From Bradyrhizobium barranii subsp. barranii (lineage in GTDB: Bacteria > Pseudomonadota > Alphaproteobacteria > Rhizobiales > Xanthobacteraceae): 64,000 nucleotides of DNA. The notes below the pieces were generated by a model that was given only the letters and a program-made list of their open reading frames with translations, ran no database searches and was not told the origin of the DNA. This document shows positions 1 to 9,860 of the stretch, piece by piece. Where the stretch lies: positions 8,477,501 to 8,541,500 of the forward strand of contig NZ_CP086136.1 of the NCBI RefSeq assembly GCF_017565645.3. The letters run 5' to 3'. The position numbers and the translations under genes were made by a program. Positions within the stretch are counted from its first letter, which is position 1, and each line of letters opens with the position of its first letter.

Positions 1-1022
1 TCTTCGGTGGCCCGGAGGCAGTACGGCACCTTGATCACGCAGATGCGGTCGATGAAGGCCTCGTTGTTCTTGTTGGCCTTGAAGCTCGACCACTCGGCTT
101 CGTTCGAGTGCGCGAGGATCACGCCGGTGAACGGGATCGCGCCGATATTCTCGGTGCCGATGTAGTTGCCCTCCTGCGTTGCGGTGAGCAGCGGGTGCAG
201 CATCTTGATCGGCGCCTTGAACATCTCGACGAATTCAAGGATGCCCTGGTTGGCGCGGTTGAGGCCGCCCGAATAGCTGTAGGCGTCGGGATCGTTCTGC
301 GCGTAGGTCTCGAGCTTGCGGATATCGACCTTGCCGACCAGCGAGGAGATGTCCTGGTTGTTCTCGTCACCAGGCTCGGTCTTGGAGACCGCGATCTGGC
401 GCAGCCGCGACGGCTGGATTTTTGCGACTCTGAACTGAGAAATGTCACCGCCGAAGGCTTCCAGCCGCTTGTAGCACCACGGGCTCATCAGGCCGGTGAG
501 GCGACGGCGCGGAATGCCGTACTTCTCTTCCAGCATCGGTCCGAGATGATCGGGATCGAACAGGCTGAGCGGGCTTTCAAACACCGGGCTCAATTCATCG
601 CCGGCTTTGAGCACGTAGATCGGCTGCACTTCCATCAGCGACTTGAGCCGCTCGGCGAGCGAGGATTTGCCGCCGCCGACCGGGCCGAGCAGATAGAGGA
701 TCTGCTTGCGCTCTTCGAGCCCCTGCGCCGCGTGACGGAAGAAACCGACGATGCGCTCGATGGTTTCTTCCATGCCGTAGAAGCCGGCGAAGGCCGGATA
801 GGTCCGGATGGTGCGGTTCAAAAAAATACGGCCAAGGCGTGGGTCCTTGGCCGTGTCAATCGTCTGAGGCTCACCGATCGCTGCTAGCAGTCGTTCGGCC
901 GCGTTCGCGTATTTCATGGGATCGCTTCGACACGATTCCAGATATTCCGCCATCGACATGTCGTGTTGGCTTCTCGCCTCGAACGACTTAGCGAAAGCGT
1001 TGAATAGAGAATCGTTATACAT
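1..1022 (-). CDS. prkA: PrkA family serine protein kinase (N-terminal part, truncated by window edge)
   Basis: The reverse strand reads open from an ATG at 1022 to the left edge, so about 340 N-terminal residues are present and the C-terminus is outside the window. The start is supported by a GGAGAGG ribosome site just upstream. Residues 113-120 form a Walker A loop (GPVGGGKS), followed by the AAA-like core typical of PrkA, a protein related to adenylate kinases and AAA proteins that is reported to phosphorylate serine. In related bacteria prkA is usually followed by a YeaH/DUF444 gene and a SpoVR-like gene in a starvation or stress operon; those would lie off the left edge and cannot be seen. 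The family call is confident; the kinase activity is taken from the family. Confidence 0.9.
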   Translation of the reverse strand, partial: MYNDSLFNAFAKSFEARSQHDMSMAEYLESCRSDPMKYANAAERLLAAIGEPQTIDTAKDPRLGRIFLNRTIRTYPAFAGFYGMEETIERIVGFFRHAAQGLEERKQILYLLGPVGGGKSSLAERLKSLMEVQPIYVLKAGDELSPVFESPLSLFDPDHLGPMLEEKYGIPRRRLTGLMSPWCYKRLEAFGGDISQFRVAKIQPSRLRQIAVSKTEPGDENNQDISSLVGKVDIRKLETYAQNDPDAYSYSGGLNRANQGILEFVEMFKAPIKMLHPLLTATQEGNYIGTENIGAIPFTGVILAHSNEAEWSSFKANKNNEAFIDRICVIKVPYCLRATE

Positions 1023-1321
1023 GATCCCTCTCCGCGTGAGTTCCGCCACAAGCTGAAACGAAAGCAGTTACCGGACCGTTCCTCAGGCCATTTCGAATCA
1101 GCGTGAGCACATGACGATCATTGGACACCCTGGTGCCAACACGACGCAACGCACAACGTAGGCACTCGTTGAGTTACGAACAGGCACATGCCTGTAATTT
1201 GTGCGAATCTGTATCTATCTTCGCTCATTTCCAGAAAATGTCACTTGGTCGCAACATCCGGGCATTACCGGGGATGAGCCCATCCGGCACTGCAACATGG
1301 AGCGATCTGCGAGCGGCAATC
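1023..1321. other. Intergenic region with no recognised gene
   Basis: About 300 bases lie between the prkA start and the stop of the small membrane-protein gene. It must contain the prkA promoter on the minus strand. I see no convincing ORF with a ribosome site, no RNA gene and no strong hairpin. Confidence 0.5.
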
Positions 1322-1963
1322 TTATGACGCTTGTACGGCGAAGCCTTGCGTGCCGCGTTCATCTTCCTGCTGCAATGCGGTGCGCGCAGCGCTCGCAGCA
1401 TGACAATCGCGGCAAGCGCGCAGCAGTGTATCAAAATCGGTCGCCAAACCCTCGGAGCGGATGACAATCCGTTCATTCTGCCGTTCGTTCTCCGCACGGT
1501 GCGCCAAGGTGCTCATGGTGCAGAGCTGCCGCTGCAAGGCCGGCGTCAGCGTCAGCACGATCGCCTTGTGGCCGCGGCCTTCCTCAGTCGAAACCTCCGC
1601 AATCGAGTCCCACAGCAGAAATTCGTTGCCGATGCGGAGGTCGCGGATGCCATAGGGGGTGACGATCACCACCGGTCCCCGCTCGGCGGGCAGCAGCCAG
1701 ATCAGCCGGCCGGTCACCAGGCCGAATAGCACGACGCCGGCATAGCCGACCGTCGTATCGTAGTCGCCCAGACCGTCCCACCAGTCGAAGGCAAGGGTCG
1801 CACTGAACAGGGTCATCGCGAAGCCCGCCGCGACCAGCAGCCGCAGCTGGGTCGTACACGGGCTGATTTCGAGATCGTGGGTCGCATCGATGCATGCGGC
1901 CGGCGCGACCGATTGCGGGCTGTCGGCAACAGCGAGCGTCAGGCGGTCATGATGTGCGTGCAT
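1322..1963 (-). CDS. Hypothetical two-helix membrane protein with PH-like C-terminal domain
   Basis: Predicted protein of 213 residues. I chose the ATG at 1963 because a GGGGAAAAG purine run precedes it; an upstream extension to 2041 has no ribosome site. Two hydrophobic segments occur near residues 40-60 and 75-90 (LRLLVAAGFAMTLFSATLAF and VGYAGVVLFGLVTGRLIWLL). They are followed by a soluble region beginning VVIVTPYGIRDLRIGNEFLL that resembles the beta-rich cytoplasmic domain of small bacterial membrane proteins of the STM3941 or PH-like type. That assignment is weak. It is transcribed away from the sugar operon on its right and toward prkA. Function unknown. Confidence 0.6.
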   Translation of the reverse strand: MHAHHDRLTLAVADSPQSVAPAACIDATHDLEISPCTTQLRLLVAAGFAMTLFSATLAFDWWDGLGDYDTTVGYAGVVLFGLVTGRLIWLLPAERGPVVIVTPYGIRDLRIGNEFLLWDSIAEVSTEEGRGHKAIVLTLTPALQRQLCTMSTLAHRAENERQNERIVIRSEGLATDFDTLLRACRDCHAASAARTALQQEDERGTQGFAVQAS

Positions 1964-2287
1964 GCTCTTTTCCCCAGCATGGCCATTCGCGGCCGAGCGA
2001 CGATCTATCAGGCGGACCGTAATCCGCTGATGACACTCCACGCAGACTGGGCTGACGAGACGAAGCGGCTACGTTGGTAACGAGCCCTTGGCCACTGCTC
2101 CGGCCGACGACTTTTTACGCAACACGGCTACGTCCGCCTGGATCGCCATGATCGCGACGGAGTTACACTGGAGGGTAGACGCCTATCCCCTTGATTGGTT
2201 CCCTCCCGGGAGCATGTAGGTTAGAGGATAGCGCGTCAGGACCGGTGCGGAAACCCCTCGCCGCAGGCTTGGAGATAAATAAACATC

Positions 2288-5137
2288 ATGAATCCCGTCA
2301 AAGAACTGGAAAAGCACGGACAAGCCGTCTGGCTGGACTTCCTGGCCCGTGGCTTCATCGCCAAGGGCGACCTGAAGCGGCTGATCGACACCGACGGCGT
2401 CAAGGGCGTCACCTCCAACCCGTCGATCTTCGAGAAGGCGATCGGCAGTTCGGACGAGTATGACGCCCCGATCGGCAAGGCGCTGAAGCGCGGCGACCGG
2501 ACCGTGGCCGACCTGTTCGAGGCCGTCGCGATCGAGGACATCCAGAACGCCGCGGACGTGCTCCGCCCGGTCTATGACCGCCTGAGGGCCGGCGACGGCT
2601 ATGTCAGCCTGGAAGTCTCGCCCTATCTGGCGATGGACACCGCCGGCACGGTCGCCGAGGCGCGGCGGCTCTGGAAGGATGTCGACCGCAAGAACCTGAT
2701 GGTCAAGGTGCCGGCGACGCCGGAGGGCCTGCCGGCGATCGAGACGCTGATCGGCGACGGCATCAGCATCAACATCACGCTGTTGTTCGCCAGGGACGTC
2801 TACCTCCAGGTCGCCGAGGCCTATCTCGCCGGTCTGGAAAAATACGTCGCCGGCGGCGGCGACCCGTCGCACGTGGCGAGCGTCGCGAGCTTCTTCGTCA
2901 GCCGCATCGACTCGGTCGTCGACAAGCAGCTCGACGAGAAGATCGCCCGCGCCAACGATCCATCCGAGAAGGAGCGGCTCGCCGCGCTGAAGGGCAAGGT
3001 CGCGATCGCCAACGCCAAGGTCGCCTACCAGGATTACAAGCGCCTGTTTTCCGGCGCGCGCTGGGACAAGCTGGCTGCCAAGGGCGCCAAGCCGCAGCGG
3101 ATGCTGTGGGCCTCCACCGGCACCAAGAACAAGGACTACAGCGACGTCCTCTATGTCGAGGAGCTGATCGGTCCCGACACCATCAATACCGTGCCGCCGG
3201 CGACGCTCGATGCGTTCCGCGACCACGGCAAGCCGCGCGACAGCCTTGAAGAGAACGTCGACGACGCCCGCCGCGTGCTGGAAGAACTGGAGCGCTCCGG
3301 CGTCTCGCTCGAGGCGATCACCGAGGAGCTCGTCAAGGACGGCGTCAAGCAGTTCGCCGATGCCGCCGACAAGCTCTATGGCGCCGTCGCCCACAAGCGG
3401 GCGACCGTGCTCGGGCCCGCGATCGACCACCAGCTTCTCTCGCTCGGCGACGGCCTCGGCAAGGCGGTGGCCAAGAGCACCGAGGAATGGCGCGCGTCGG
3501 CAAAGATCCGCAGGTTGTGGCAGCGCGACAAATCGGTCTGGACCGGCACCGATGAGGACAAATGGCTCGGCTGGCTCGACAGCGCGGCGAAGGCCGACGT
3601 CGCCGACTACGAGGACTATGCGAGCCGCGTGAAGGGCCAAAAGTTCTCCGATGCCGTCGTGCTCGGCATGGGTGGATCGAGCCTTGGCCCCGAGGTGCTG
3701 GCCGAGACTTTTGCGCGGAAGTCCGGCTTCCCGAAATTGCACGTGCTGGATTCCACCGACCCGGCACAGGTCCGGGCAATGGAGGCCAGGATCGACATCG
3801 CCAACACCGTGTTCATCGTGTCCAGCAAATCCGGCGGGACCACCGAGCCGAACGCGATGAAGGATTATTTCCACGAACGCGTCGCACAGGCGGTCGGGCC
3901 GAAAGTGAAGACCGGCCACCGCTTCATCGCGGTGACCGATCCCGGCTCGTCGCTGGAGAAGGCAGCGAAGAGCCTCGACTACGCCCGCATCTTCCATGGC
4001 GAACCCTCGATCGGCGGCCGCTATTCGGTGCTCTCGCCGTTCGGCCTGGTGCCGGCGGCAACCGCGGGCATCGACGTCAAGACGCTGATCAAACACGCGC
4101 TCTCCATGGCCCGCTCCTGCGGACCCGACGTGCCGCCAGGTGAGAACCCGGGCGTCCAGCTCGGCCTTGCCATGGGCCTCGCCGGCCTCGAAGGGCGCGA
4201 CAAGGTGACGATCCTGTCGTCGAAGAAGATCGCCGATTTCGGCGCCTGGGCCGAACAGCTGATCGCGGAATCGACCGGCAAGGAAGGCAAGGGCCTGATC
4301 CCGATCGCCGGCGAACCACTCGGCGAGCCCGCGCTCTACGGCAACGACCGCTTCTTCATCGACATTCGCACCGAAGGCGAAGCGGACCCAGCGCATGACT
4401 CCAAGCTCGCCGCGGTCGAAGCCGCCGGCCATCCCGTCGTGCGCATCGTGATGAAATCGATCGACCATCTCGGTCAGGAGTTCTTCCGCTTCGAGATGGC
4501 GACGGCGGTCGCTGGCAGCATCCTCGGCATCAACCCGTTCGACCAGCCGGACGTGGAAGCGGCCAAGATCAAGACCCGCGAGCTCACCGCGTCGTTCGAG
4601 AAGACCGGTGCATTGCCGGCCGAACAGCCGGTGGTCAGCACGGATGAGGCCGATCTCTACACCGACGAGGCCAACGCCACGGCGCTGCGCGCCGCCGGCG
4701 CCAACGGCGACCTCACCTCGTGGCTGAAAGCGCATCTCTCCCGCTCGGGCCATGGCGACTATGTCGCCCTGCTCGGCTACATCGCGCGCGACAAGGCGAC
4801 GATCGACGCACTCCAGGCGATGCGTCTCGAAGTGCGCGAGAAGCGTCACGTCGCGACCTGCGCCGAGTTCGGACCGCGCTTCCTGCATTCGACCGGGCAG
4901 GCCTACAAGGGCGGGCCCGACAGCGGCGTGTTTCTCCAGATCACGGCCGACGATGCCAAGGACTTGTCGGTGCCGGGCCAGAAGGCGAGCTTCGGCGTGA
5001 TCAAGGCCGCGCAGGCGCGCGGCGACTTCGACGTGCTTACCGAGCGCGGCCGGCGTGCGCTCCGGGTCCACCTCAAGGGCGGGCTCAAGAAAGGTCTCGC
5101 GGCGCTCAACGCGGCGCTTAACGATGCGCTGAACTAA
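2288..5137 (+). CDS. tal-pgi: Bifunctional transaldolase / glucose-6-phosphate isomerase
   Basis: A 949-residue fusion. The N-terminal part (about residues 1-370) is a transaldolase transferring a dihydroxyacetone unit between sugar phosphates; its Schiff-base lysine lies in NLMVKVPATPEG. The C-terminal part (about 390-940) is a glucose-6-phosphate isomerase, with the MGGSSLGPEV and SSKSGGTTEPN sugar-phosphate loops, a GGRYSVLS signature and the QLIAESTGKEGKG segment carrying the catalytic glutamate. It starts the operon, with gnd 12 bp downstream, so one polypeptide joins non-oxidative pentose-phosphate chemistry to isomerisation of the Zwf substrate. The ATG at 2288 follows a GGAG motif. 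Fused Tal-Pgi proteins are known in several alphaproteobacteria and actinobacteria. Confidence 0.96.
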   Translation: MNPVKELEKHGQAVWLDFLARGFIAKGDLKRLIDTDGVKGVTSNPSIFEKAIGSSDEYDAPIGKALKRGDRTVADLFEAVAIEDIQNAADVLRPVYDRLRAGDGYVSLEVSPYLAMDTAGTVAEARRLWKDVDRKNLMVKVPATPEGLPAIETLIGDGISINITLLFARDVYLQVAEAYLAGLEKYVAGGGDPSHVASVASFFVSRIDSVVDKQLDEKIARANDPSEKERLAALKGKVAIANAKVAYQDYKRLFSGARWDKLAAKGAKPQRMLWASTGTKNKDYSDVLYVEELIGPDTINTVPPATLDAFRDHGKPRDSLEENVDDARRVLEELERSGVSLEAITEELVKDGVKQFADAADKLYGAVAHKRATVLGPAIDHQLLSLGDGLGKAVAKSTEEWRASAKIRRLWQRDKSVWTGTDEDKWLGWLDSAAKADVADYEDYASRVKGQKFSDAVVLGMGGSSLGPEVLAETFARKSGFPKLHVLDSTDPAQVRAMEARIDIANTVFIVSSKSGGTTEPNAMKDYFHERVAQAVGPKVKTGHRFIAVTDPGSSLEKAAKSLDYARIFHGEPSIGGRYSVLSPFGLVPAATAGIDVKTLIKHALSMARSCGPDVPPGENPGVQLGLAMGLAGLEGRDKVTILSSKKIADFGAWAEQLIAESTGKEGKGLIPIAGEPLGEPALYGNDRFFIDIRTEGEADPAHDSKLAAVEAAGHPVVRIVMKSIDHLGQEFFRFEMATAVAGSILGINPFDQPDVEAAKIKTRELTASFEKTGALPAEQPVVSTDEADLYTDEANATALRAAGANGDLTSWLKAHLSRSGHGDYVALLGYIARDKATIDALQAMRLEVREKRHVATCAEFGPRFLHSTGQAYKGGPDSGVFLQITADDAKDLSVPGQKASFGVIKAAQARGDFDVLTERGRRALRVHLKGGLKKGLAALNAALNDALN

Positions 5138-5149
5138 GGGAATCTCTCG

Positions 5150-6148
5150 ATGCAACTCGGCATGATCGGCCTCGGCCGGATGGGCGGCAACATCGTTCGC
5201 CGCCTGATGCGCCACGGTCATACGACCGTGGTCTACGACAAGGACGCCAAGGCCGTCGCGGGTCTCGCCGCAGACGGCGCACAGGGCTCGGCGACGCTGG
5301 AAGAGTTCGTCGCCAAACTGGAGCGGCCGCGCACAGCCTGGGTGATGCTGCCGGCCGGCCACATCACCGAGACGACGATCAACACCATCGCGGCAGTGAT
5401 GCAGGCCGGCGACGTCATCATCGACGGCGGCAACACGTTCTGGCAGGACGACGTCCGCCGCGGCAAGGCGCTGAAGGAGCGCGGCATCCATTATGTCGAT
5501 GTCGGCACTTCAGGCGGTGTCTGGGGTCTCGACCGCGGCTATTGCATGATGATCGGCGGCGAGAAGCAGGTGGTCGACCGGCTCGATCCGATCTTCGCCG
5601 CGCTCGCGCCCGGCGCCGGCGACATTCCGCGCACGGAGGGACGTGAGGGGCGCGATCCCCGCATCGAGCAGGGCTACATCCATGCAGGTCCCGTGGGCGC
5701 CGGCCATTTCGTCAAGATGATCCACAACGGCATCGAATACGGCCTGATGCAGGCCTATGCCGAAGGTTTCGACATCCTCAGGAATGCCAACATCGAGGCC
5801 TTGCCGGCGGATCATCGCTACGATTTCGACCTTGCCGACATCGCCGAGGTGTGGCGGCGCGGCAGCGTGATTCCGTCCTGGCTGCTCGACCTCACCTCGA
5901 CGGCGCTCGCCGACAGCCCTGCGCTTGCGGAATATTCCGGCTTCGTCGAGGATTCCGGCGAAGGCCGCTGGACCGTGAATGCGGCGATCGACGAGGCGGT
6001 GCCGGCCGAAGTTTTGACCGCGGCCCTCTACACACGTTTCCGTTCCCGCAAGGAACACACCTTCGCCGAAAAAATTCTCTCCGCAATGCGCGCGGGTTTC
6101 GGCGGCCACAAGGAGCCGAAGCAGCCGGGCGCTTCGAAACCCAAATAA
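5150..6148 (+). CDS. gnd: 6-phosphogluconate dehydrogenase, decarboxylating (short form)
   Basis: 332 residues, the length of the short GntZ/YqeC-like class rather than the roughly 470-residue class. It oxidatively decarboxylates 6-phosphogluconate to ribulose-5-phosphate. The N-terminus has a Rossmann dinucleotide loop ([15 protein letters not shown]) with the expected NAD(P)-binding glycines. The catalytic segment [13 protein letters not shown] carries the lysine and asparagine of the family, preceded by [11 protein letters not shown]. An AAGGGA ribosome site precedes the ATG. It lies between tal-pgi and zwf on the same strand, so it is very likely cotranscribed. Confidence 0.95.
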   Translation: MQLGMIGLGRMGGNIVRRLMRHGHTTVVYDKDAKAVAGLAADGAQGSATLEEFVAKLERPRTAWVMLPAGHITETTINTIAAVMQAGDVIIDGGNTFWQDDVRRGKALKERGIHYVDVGTSGGVWGLDRGYCMMIGGEKQVVDRLDPIFAALAPGAGDIPRTEGREGRDPRIEQGYIHAGPVGAGHFVKMIHNGIEYGLMQAYAEGFDILRNANIEALPADHRYDFDLADIAEVWRRGSVIPSWLLDLTSTALADSPALAEYSGFVEDSGEGRWTVNAAIDEAVPAEVLTAALYTRFRSRKEHTFAEKILSAMRAGFGGHKEPKQPGASKPK

Positions 6149-6188
6149 GAGCCGAAGTAACAAGTAACAGAGCGAAGGCCGATCATTC

Positions 6189-7700
6189 GTGACAAAAGAC
6201 CCGCAGGCCAAGCGCAAGCCCGAAAATTGCGCCTTCGTCATCTTTGGCGCGACCGGTGACCTCACCCATCGGCTGGTGATGCCGTCGCTCTACAATCTGG
6301 CCGCCGAGCACCTGTTGCCGGAGAAGTTCTGCGTCGTCGGCGTGGCCCGCAACCGCCAGTCGGATGACGAGTTGCGCGACAGCCTGTTGAAGGGCCTGCG
6401 CCAGTTCGCGACCCGTCCCGTGGACGACGACATCGCCCGGAAGCTGCTGGAATGCGTGACCTTCGTCGAGGCCGATCCGAAGGATCCCCCCTCCTTCGAC
6501 CGCTTGCGCGCGCATCTGGATTCGCTGGAATGCGCGCAGGACACCGGCGGCAACCGACTGTTCTATCTCGCGACCCCGCCCGCCGCCTTCGCACCGACCG
6601 CGCGGGAGCTCGGCCGCACCGGCATGATGAAGGAGAACGGCGCCTGGCGTCGGCTCGTAATCGAAAAGCCGTTCGGCACCGATCTCGCGTCAGCCAAGGC
6701 GCTGAATGCCGAGCTCCTGAAGATCATGGACGAGCACCAGATCTACCGGATCGATCACTATCTCGGCAAGGAGACGGTGCAGAACATCCTGGTGCTGCGC
6801 TTTGCCAACGGCATGTTCGAGCCGATCTGGAATCGCAACCATATCGATCACATCCAGATCACCGTGGAGGAGAAGCTCGGCGTCGGCCATCGCGGCGGCT
6901 TCTACGATGCCACCGGCGCACTGCGCGACATGGTGCCGAACCATCTGTTCCAGCTGATGTCGCTGGTCGCGATGGAGCCGCCGGCGCGGTTCGATGCGCA
7001 TTCCGTGCGCTCCGAAAAGGCCGACGTGCTGACGTCGATCCAGGAGCCGACCCGGGAAGAGGCGCTGAAGAATTCGGTGCGCGCGCAATATCTCGCCGGC
7101 CGCATCGGCGACGACGAGATCACGGACTATCGCAAGACCGAGGACGTCAAGCCCGACAGCACCACCGAGACCTTCGTCGCGCTGAAGCTGATGATCGACA
7201 ATTGGCGCTGGGCCGGCGTGCCGTTCTATCTGCGCACCGGCAAGGCGCTCGGCCACAAGCGCACGGAAGTGGCGATCAAGTTCAAGCAGGCGCCGCTGTC
7301 GATGTTCTCAGGCACGGATGTCGACCGCCTGTCGCAGAACTTCCTCACCATCGGCATCGCGCCGACCGAAACCATCGAGCTGCAGTTCAACGCCAAGATC
7401 CCGGGGCCGAGCATCACCATCGACGGCGTCGAGATGAAGTTCAAGTACGGCGACTATTTCCGCGCCGATCCCTCGACCGGCTACGAGACTCTGATCTACG
7501 ACTGCATGATCGGCGACAACATCCTGTTCCAGCGCGCCGACGGCATCGAGGCCGGATGGCAGGCGGTGCAGCCGTTCCTGGACGCCTGGAAAAGTGAAGG
7601 CACCAACGGCATCGAGACCTACTCCGCCGGCAGCGACGGCCCCGCCTGCGCCGATGAGCTGCTCCGGCGCGACGGGCGAAGCTGGCGGAAGTTTACGTGA
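6189..7700 (+). CDS. zwf: Glucose-6-phosphate 1-dehydrogenase
   Basis: 503 residues, normal family length. It oxidises glucose-6-phosphate to 6-phosphoglucono-lactone with NAD(P)+. The N-terminal nucleotide loop is FGATGDLTHRLVMPSLY, and the signature RIDHYLGKETVQN contains the catalytic histidine and substrate-binding lysine. The start is a GTG at 6189 giving VTKDPQAKRKP; no in-frame ATG lies before the conserved GATGDL motif. The TGA stop overlaps the ATG of pgl by one base, indicating translational coupling. Confidence 0.96.
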   Translation: MTKDPQAKRKPENCAFVIFGATGDLTHRLVMPSLYNLAAEHLLPEKFCVVGVARNRQSDDELRDSLLKGLRQFATRPVDDDIARKLLECVTFVEADPKDPPSFDRLRAHLDSLECAQDTGGNRLFYLATPPAAFAPTARELGRTGMMKENGAWRRLVIEKPFGTDLASAKALNAELLKIMDEHQIYRIDHYLGKETVQNILVLRFANGMFEPIWNRNHIDHIQITVEEKLGVGHRGGFYDATGALRDMVPNHLFQLMSLVAMEPPARFDAHSVRSEKADVLTSIQEPTREEALKNSVRAQYLAGRIGDDEITDYRKTEDVKPDSTTETFVALKLMIDNWRWAGVPFYLRTGKALGHKRTEVAIKFKQAPLSMFSGTDVDRLSQNFLTIGIAPTETIELQFNAKIPGPSITIDGVEMKFKYGDYFRADPSTGYETLIYDCMIGDNILFQRADGIEAGWQAVQPFLDAWKSEGTNGIETYSAGSDGPACADELLRRDGRSWRKFT

Positions 7701-8449
7701 TGGCAGCGGCCGACCAGCCGAAGCTGATCGTCGCGGCCGACGCCGAGGCGCTGGCGCAGGCCGCAGCCGAACGGGTGATGGCGCGGATATCAGCCAATCC
7801 CGGGCGGATCGCGATCTGCCTCACCGGCGGCTCCAGCCCGAAGAAGCTCTATCAATTGCTCGGCAGCGAGGCGTATCGCGGCGAGATCCCGTGGGACCGC
7901 GTGCACTGGTTCATCGGTGACGAGCGTTTCGTGCCTTCGAGCGATCCCCTCAACAACATGGCAGTCGCGCGCGCGACCTTTCTCGACCGCAATGCGCCGT
8001 CCGGGCATATTCACCCGATCCCGACCACGGCTGAGAGCCCCGAAGCGGGTGCCGAGGCCTATGCGCGCGAGCTTCAGTCCTTCTACAGCGCCAAAAGCCT
8101 CGATCCTGCACGGCCGCTGTTCGACATGGTCCTGATGGGCGCGGGCCCGGACGGCCACACCGCCTCGCTCTTCCCCGGCTACCCCGCGATCGAGGAGACC
8201 GCACGCTGGGTGGTCGGCGTCCCCAAGGCCAATGTCGCGCCGTTCGTGCCGCGGGTCTCGCTGACCCTGCCCGCCTTGGCCTCCTGCCGCGAAATGCTGT
8301 TCGAGATTGCCGGGCACGACAAGCAGCCGATCTTGACGCGCCTGCTCAATGGCGAGACTCTGCCGGCTGTACGCGCGCGCTCGAATGGTGAGACCGTCTG
8401 GCTGGTCGACCAGGCCGCGCTTCCGGAGGGAATTCGTGGCGGGCGTTGA
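7700..8449 (+). CDS. pgl: 6-phosphogluconolactonase
   Basis: 249 residues of the NagB/DevB-type lactonase family, hydrolysing the Zwf product to 6-phosphogluconate. Recognisable motifs are ICLTGGSSPKKLYQLL near the N-terminus, VHWFIGDERFVP, and the MGAGPDGHTASLFPG segment that holds the catalytic histidine. The ATG at 7700 overlaps the zwf stop (TGATG). A GTG three bases upstream is an equally possible start. Its 3' end overlaps the proposed gluconokinase start by 14 bases. Confidence 0.94.
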   Translation: MAAADQPKLIVAADAEALAQAAAERVMARISANPGRIAICLTGGSSPKKLYQLLGSEAYRGEIPWDRVHWFIGDERFVPSSDPLNNMAVARATFLDRNAPSGHIHPIPTTAESPEAGAEAYARELQSFYSAKSLDPARPLFDMVLMGAGPDGHTASLFPGYPAIEETARWVVGVPKANVAPFVPRVSLTLPALASCREMLFEIAGHDKQPILTRLLNGETLPAVRARSNGETVWLVDQAALPEGIRGGR

Positions 8450-8966
8450 AGCACCTTGTGCGTTGATCGTGATGGGCGTGTCGGGTTCAGGCAAGAGTAC
8501 GGTTGCGGAGGCGCTCGGGCAGCGGCTCGGCTGGCGTTTCGAGGACGGCGACAGCTTTCACCCCGCCAGCAATGTCGAGAAGATGCGGGCGGGCCATCCC
8601 CTCACCGACGAGGACCGCTGGCCCTGGCTCAACGCCATTGCCGACGAGATCGCCCGGGTTTGCGACAAGGGCGAGCACGTGATCATCGCCTGCTCGGCGC
8701 TGAAGCACACCTATCGCGACGTGCTGCTGCGCGGACGCGACGACGTCCGCTTCGTCTTCCTGAGGGGCACCAGGGAGCTGATCGCCGCCCGCCTCGCGCA
8801 ACGCAAGGGCCATTTCATGCCGCCCGGACTGCTGACGAGCCAATTCACGACGCTGGAGCCGCCCGAGGCTGGCGAGCACGTTGTCACCGTCTCGATCGAC
8901 GAATCCGTCGAGGCGATCGTGGACGGCGTGGTCCGGCAATTGAAGCTGAGCGGGGCGAAACGCTGA
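8436..8966 (+). CDS. gntK: Gluconokinase (GntK/thermoresistant type)
   Basis: 176 residues, the usual length of GntK. It phosphorylates gluconate to 6-phosphogluconate. The P-loop MGVSGSGKST lies about 20 residues from the N-terminus, followed by GDSFHPASNVEKMRAGHPL and DDRWPWL-like family signatures. The start is taken as the GTG at 8436 because a near-perfect GGAGGG ribosome site sits 5 bases upstream; longer frames opening at 8349 encode arginine-rich sequence antisense in character. It overlaps the end of pgl. The product feeds the same 6-phosphogluconate pool as Zwf/Pgl. Confidence 0.93.
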   Translation: MAGVEAPCALIVMGVSGSGKSTVAEALGQRLGWRFEDGDSFHPASNVEKMRAGHPLTDEDRWPWLNAIADEIARVCDKGEHVIIACSALKHTYRDVLLRGRDDVRFVFLRGTRELIAARLAQRKGHFMPPGLLTSQFTTLEPPEAGEHVVTVSIDESVEAIVDGVVRQLKLSGAKR

Positions 8967-8991
8967 GGCCGACAAACCCTGAGGTCCTGCC

Positions 8992-9804
8992 ATGACGAAA
9001 ATCTCACTGGTCGTCTCCGACGTCGACGGCACGCTGCTGACCAAGGACAAGACGCTGACGGAGCGCGCGCGGTCCGCGGTCCAGCGGCTGCACAAGGCCG
9101 GCATCGGCTTCACCATCACCTCCAGCCGCCCCGCGATCGGCATGCGGTTCCTGGTCGAGCCGCTGGCGCTCTGGCTGCCGATCGGCCCGTTCAACGGCTC
9201 CTCGATCGTCGATCCCGAGATGCATGCGGTCGAGCAGCACCTGATCCCGGCGAGCGCCGCCGAACGGTCCTTGCAGATCCTCCGGGAGTTCGGCGCCGAC
9301 ATCTGGCTCTTCACCACCGACAAATGGCTGATCGACCAACCGAGCGGCAAATACGTCGCGCACGAGCAGCACACGATCCGCTCCGACCCCACCATCGTGA
9401 CGGATTTCTCGCCGTACCTTGCGAGCGCCTGCAAGATCGTCGGCGCCAGCGCCGATGCGGCCGGCCTCGAGCGCTGCGAGAAGGCGATGCAGGAGGCGCT
9501 GGGCAGCGCGGCCACCGCGGTGCGCTCGCAGACCTATTATCTCGACATCACGCCGCCCGGCTTCGACAAGGGCACCTTCGTGCAAGCCATGGCCAAGCGC
9601 CTTGGTATTTCCACCGACGCGGTCGCCACCATCGGCGACATGCAGAACGACCTCGCGATGTTCCGCGTCAGCGGCACCTCGATCGCCATGGGCAATGCCA
9701 CCGACAGCGTCAAGGACCAGGCCACCCACGTCACCGCGACCAACGAACAGGACGGTTTTGCGGAGGCGATGGAGGTGATCTTGAAGCGGAACGGGGTGGG
9801 CTGA
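8992..9804 (+). CDS. HAD-superfamily Cof-type sugar-phosphate phosphatase
   Basis: 270 residues with the four HAD motifs: DVDGTLL with the nucleophilic aspartate at the N-terminus, a TSSRP threonine/serine motif, a lysine motif near FDKGT, and the metal-binding GDMQNDLAM near the C-terminus. A Cof-type (type IIB) cap occupies the middle. Likely substrates are sugar phosphates, given its position as the last gene of the pentose-phosphate operon; the exact substrate cannot be deduced. A GAGG-containing ribosome site precedes the ATG. Confidence 0.85.
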   Translation: MTKISLVVSDVDGTLLTKDKTLTERARSAVQRLHKAGIGFTITSSRPAIGMRFLVEPLALWLPIGPFNGSSIVDPEMHAVEQHLIPASAAERSLQILREFGADIWLFTTDKWLIDQPSGKYVAHEQHTIRSDPTIVTDFSPYLASACKIVGASADAAGLERCEKAMQEALGSAATAVRSQTYYLDITPPGFDKGTFVQAMAKRLGISTDAVATIGDMQNDLAMFRVSGTSIAMGNATDSVKDQATHVTATNEQDGFAEAMEVILKRNGVG

Positions 9805-9860
9805 TATCTGATGAGATGAGACTCGACTGGCGCCGCGACGGAGGTACGTTCCCTCCCCCC

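Noticed and set aside
2183..5491. Long open frame on the minus strand opposite tal-pgi (about 1100 codons)
   Set aside because: It is antisense to a gene with full family motifs; composition is Arg/Asp/Gly/Val-rich with no domain. High GC keeps the opposite frame open.
9836..9860. GGAGG...CCTCC inverted repeat between the HAD gene and GH15 gene as a terminator
   Set aside because: Only a 5-bp stem with a 7-base loop and no T-run; too weak to call.
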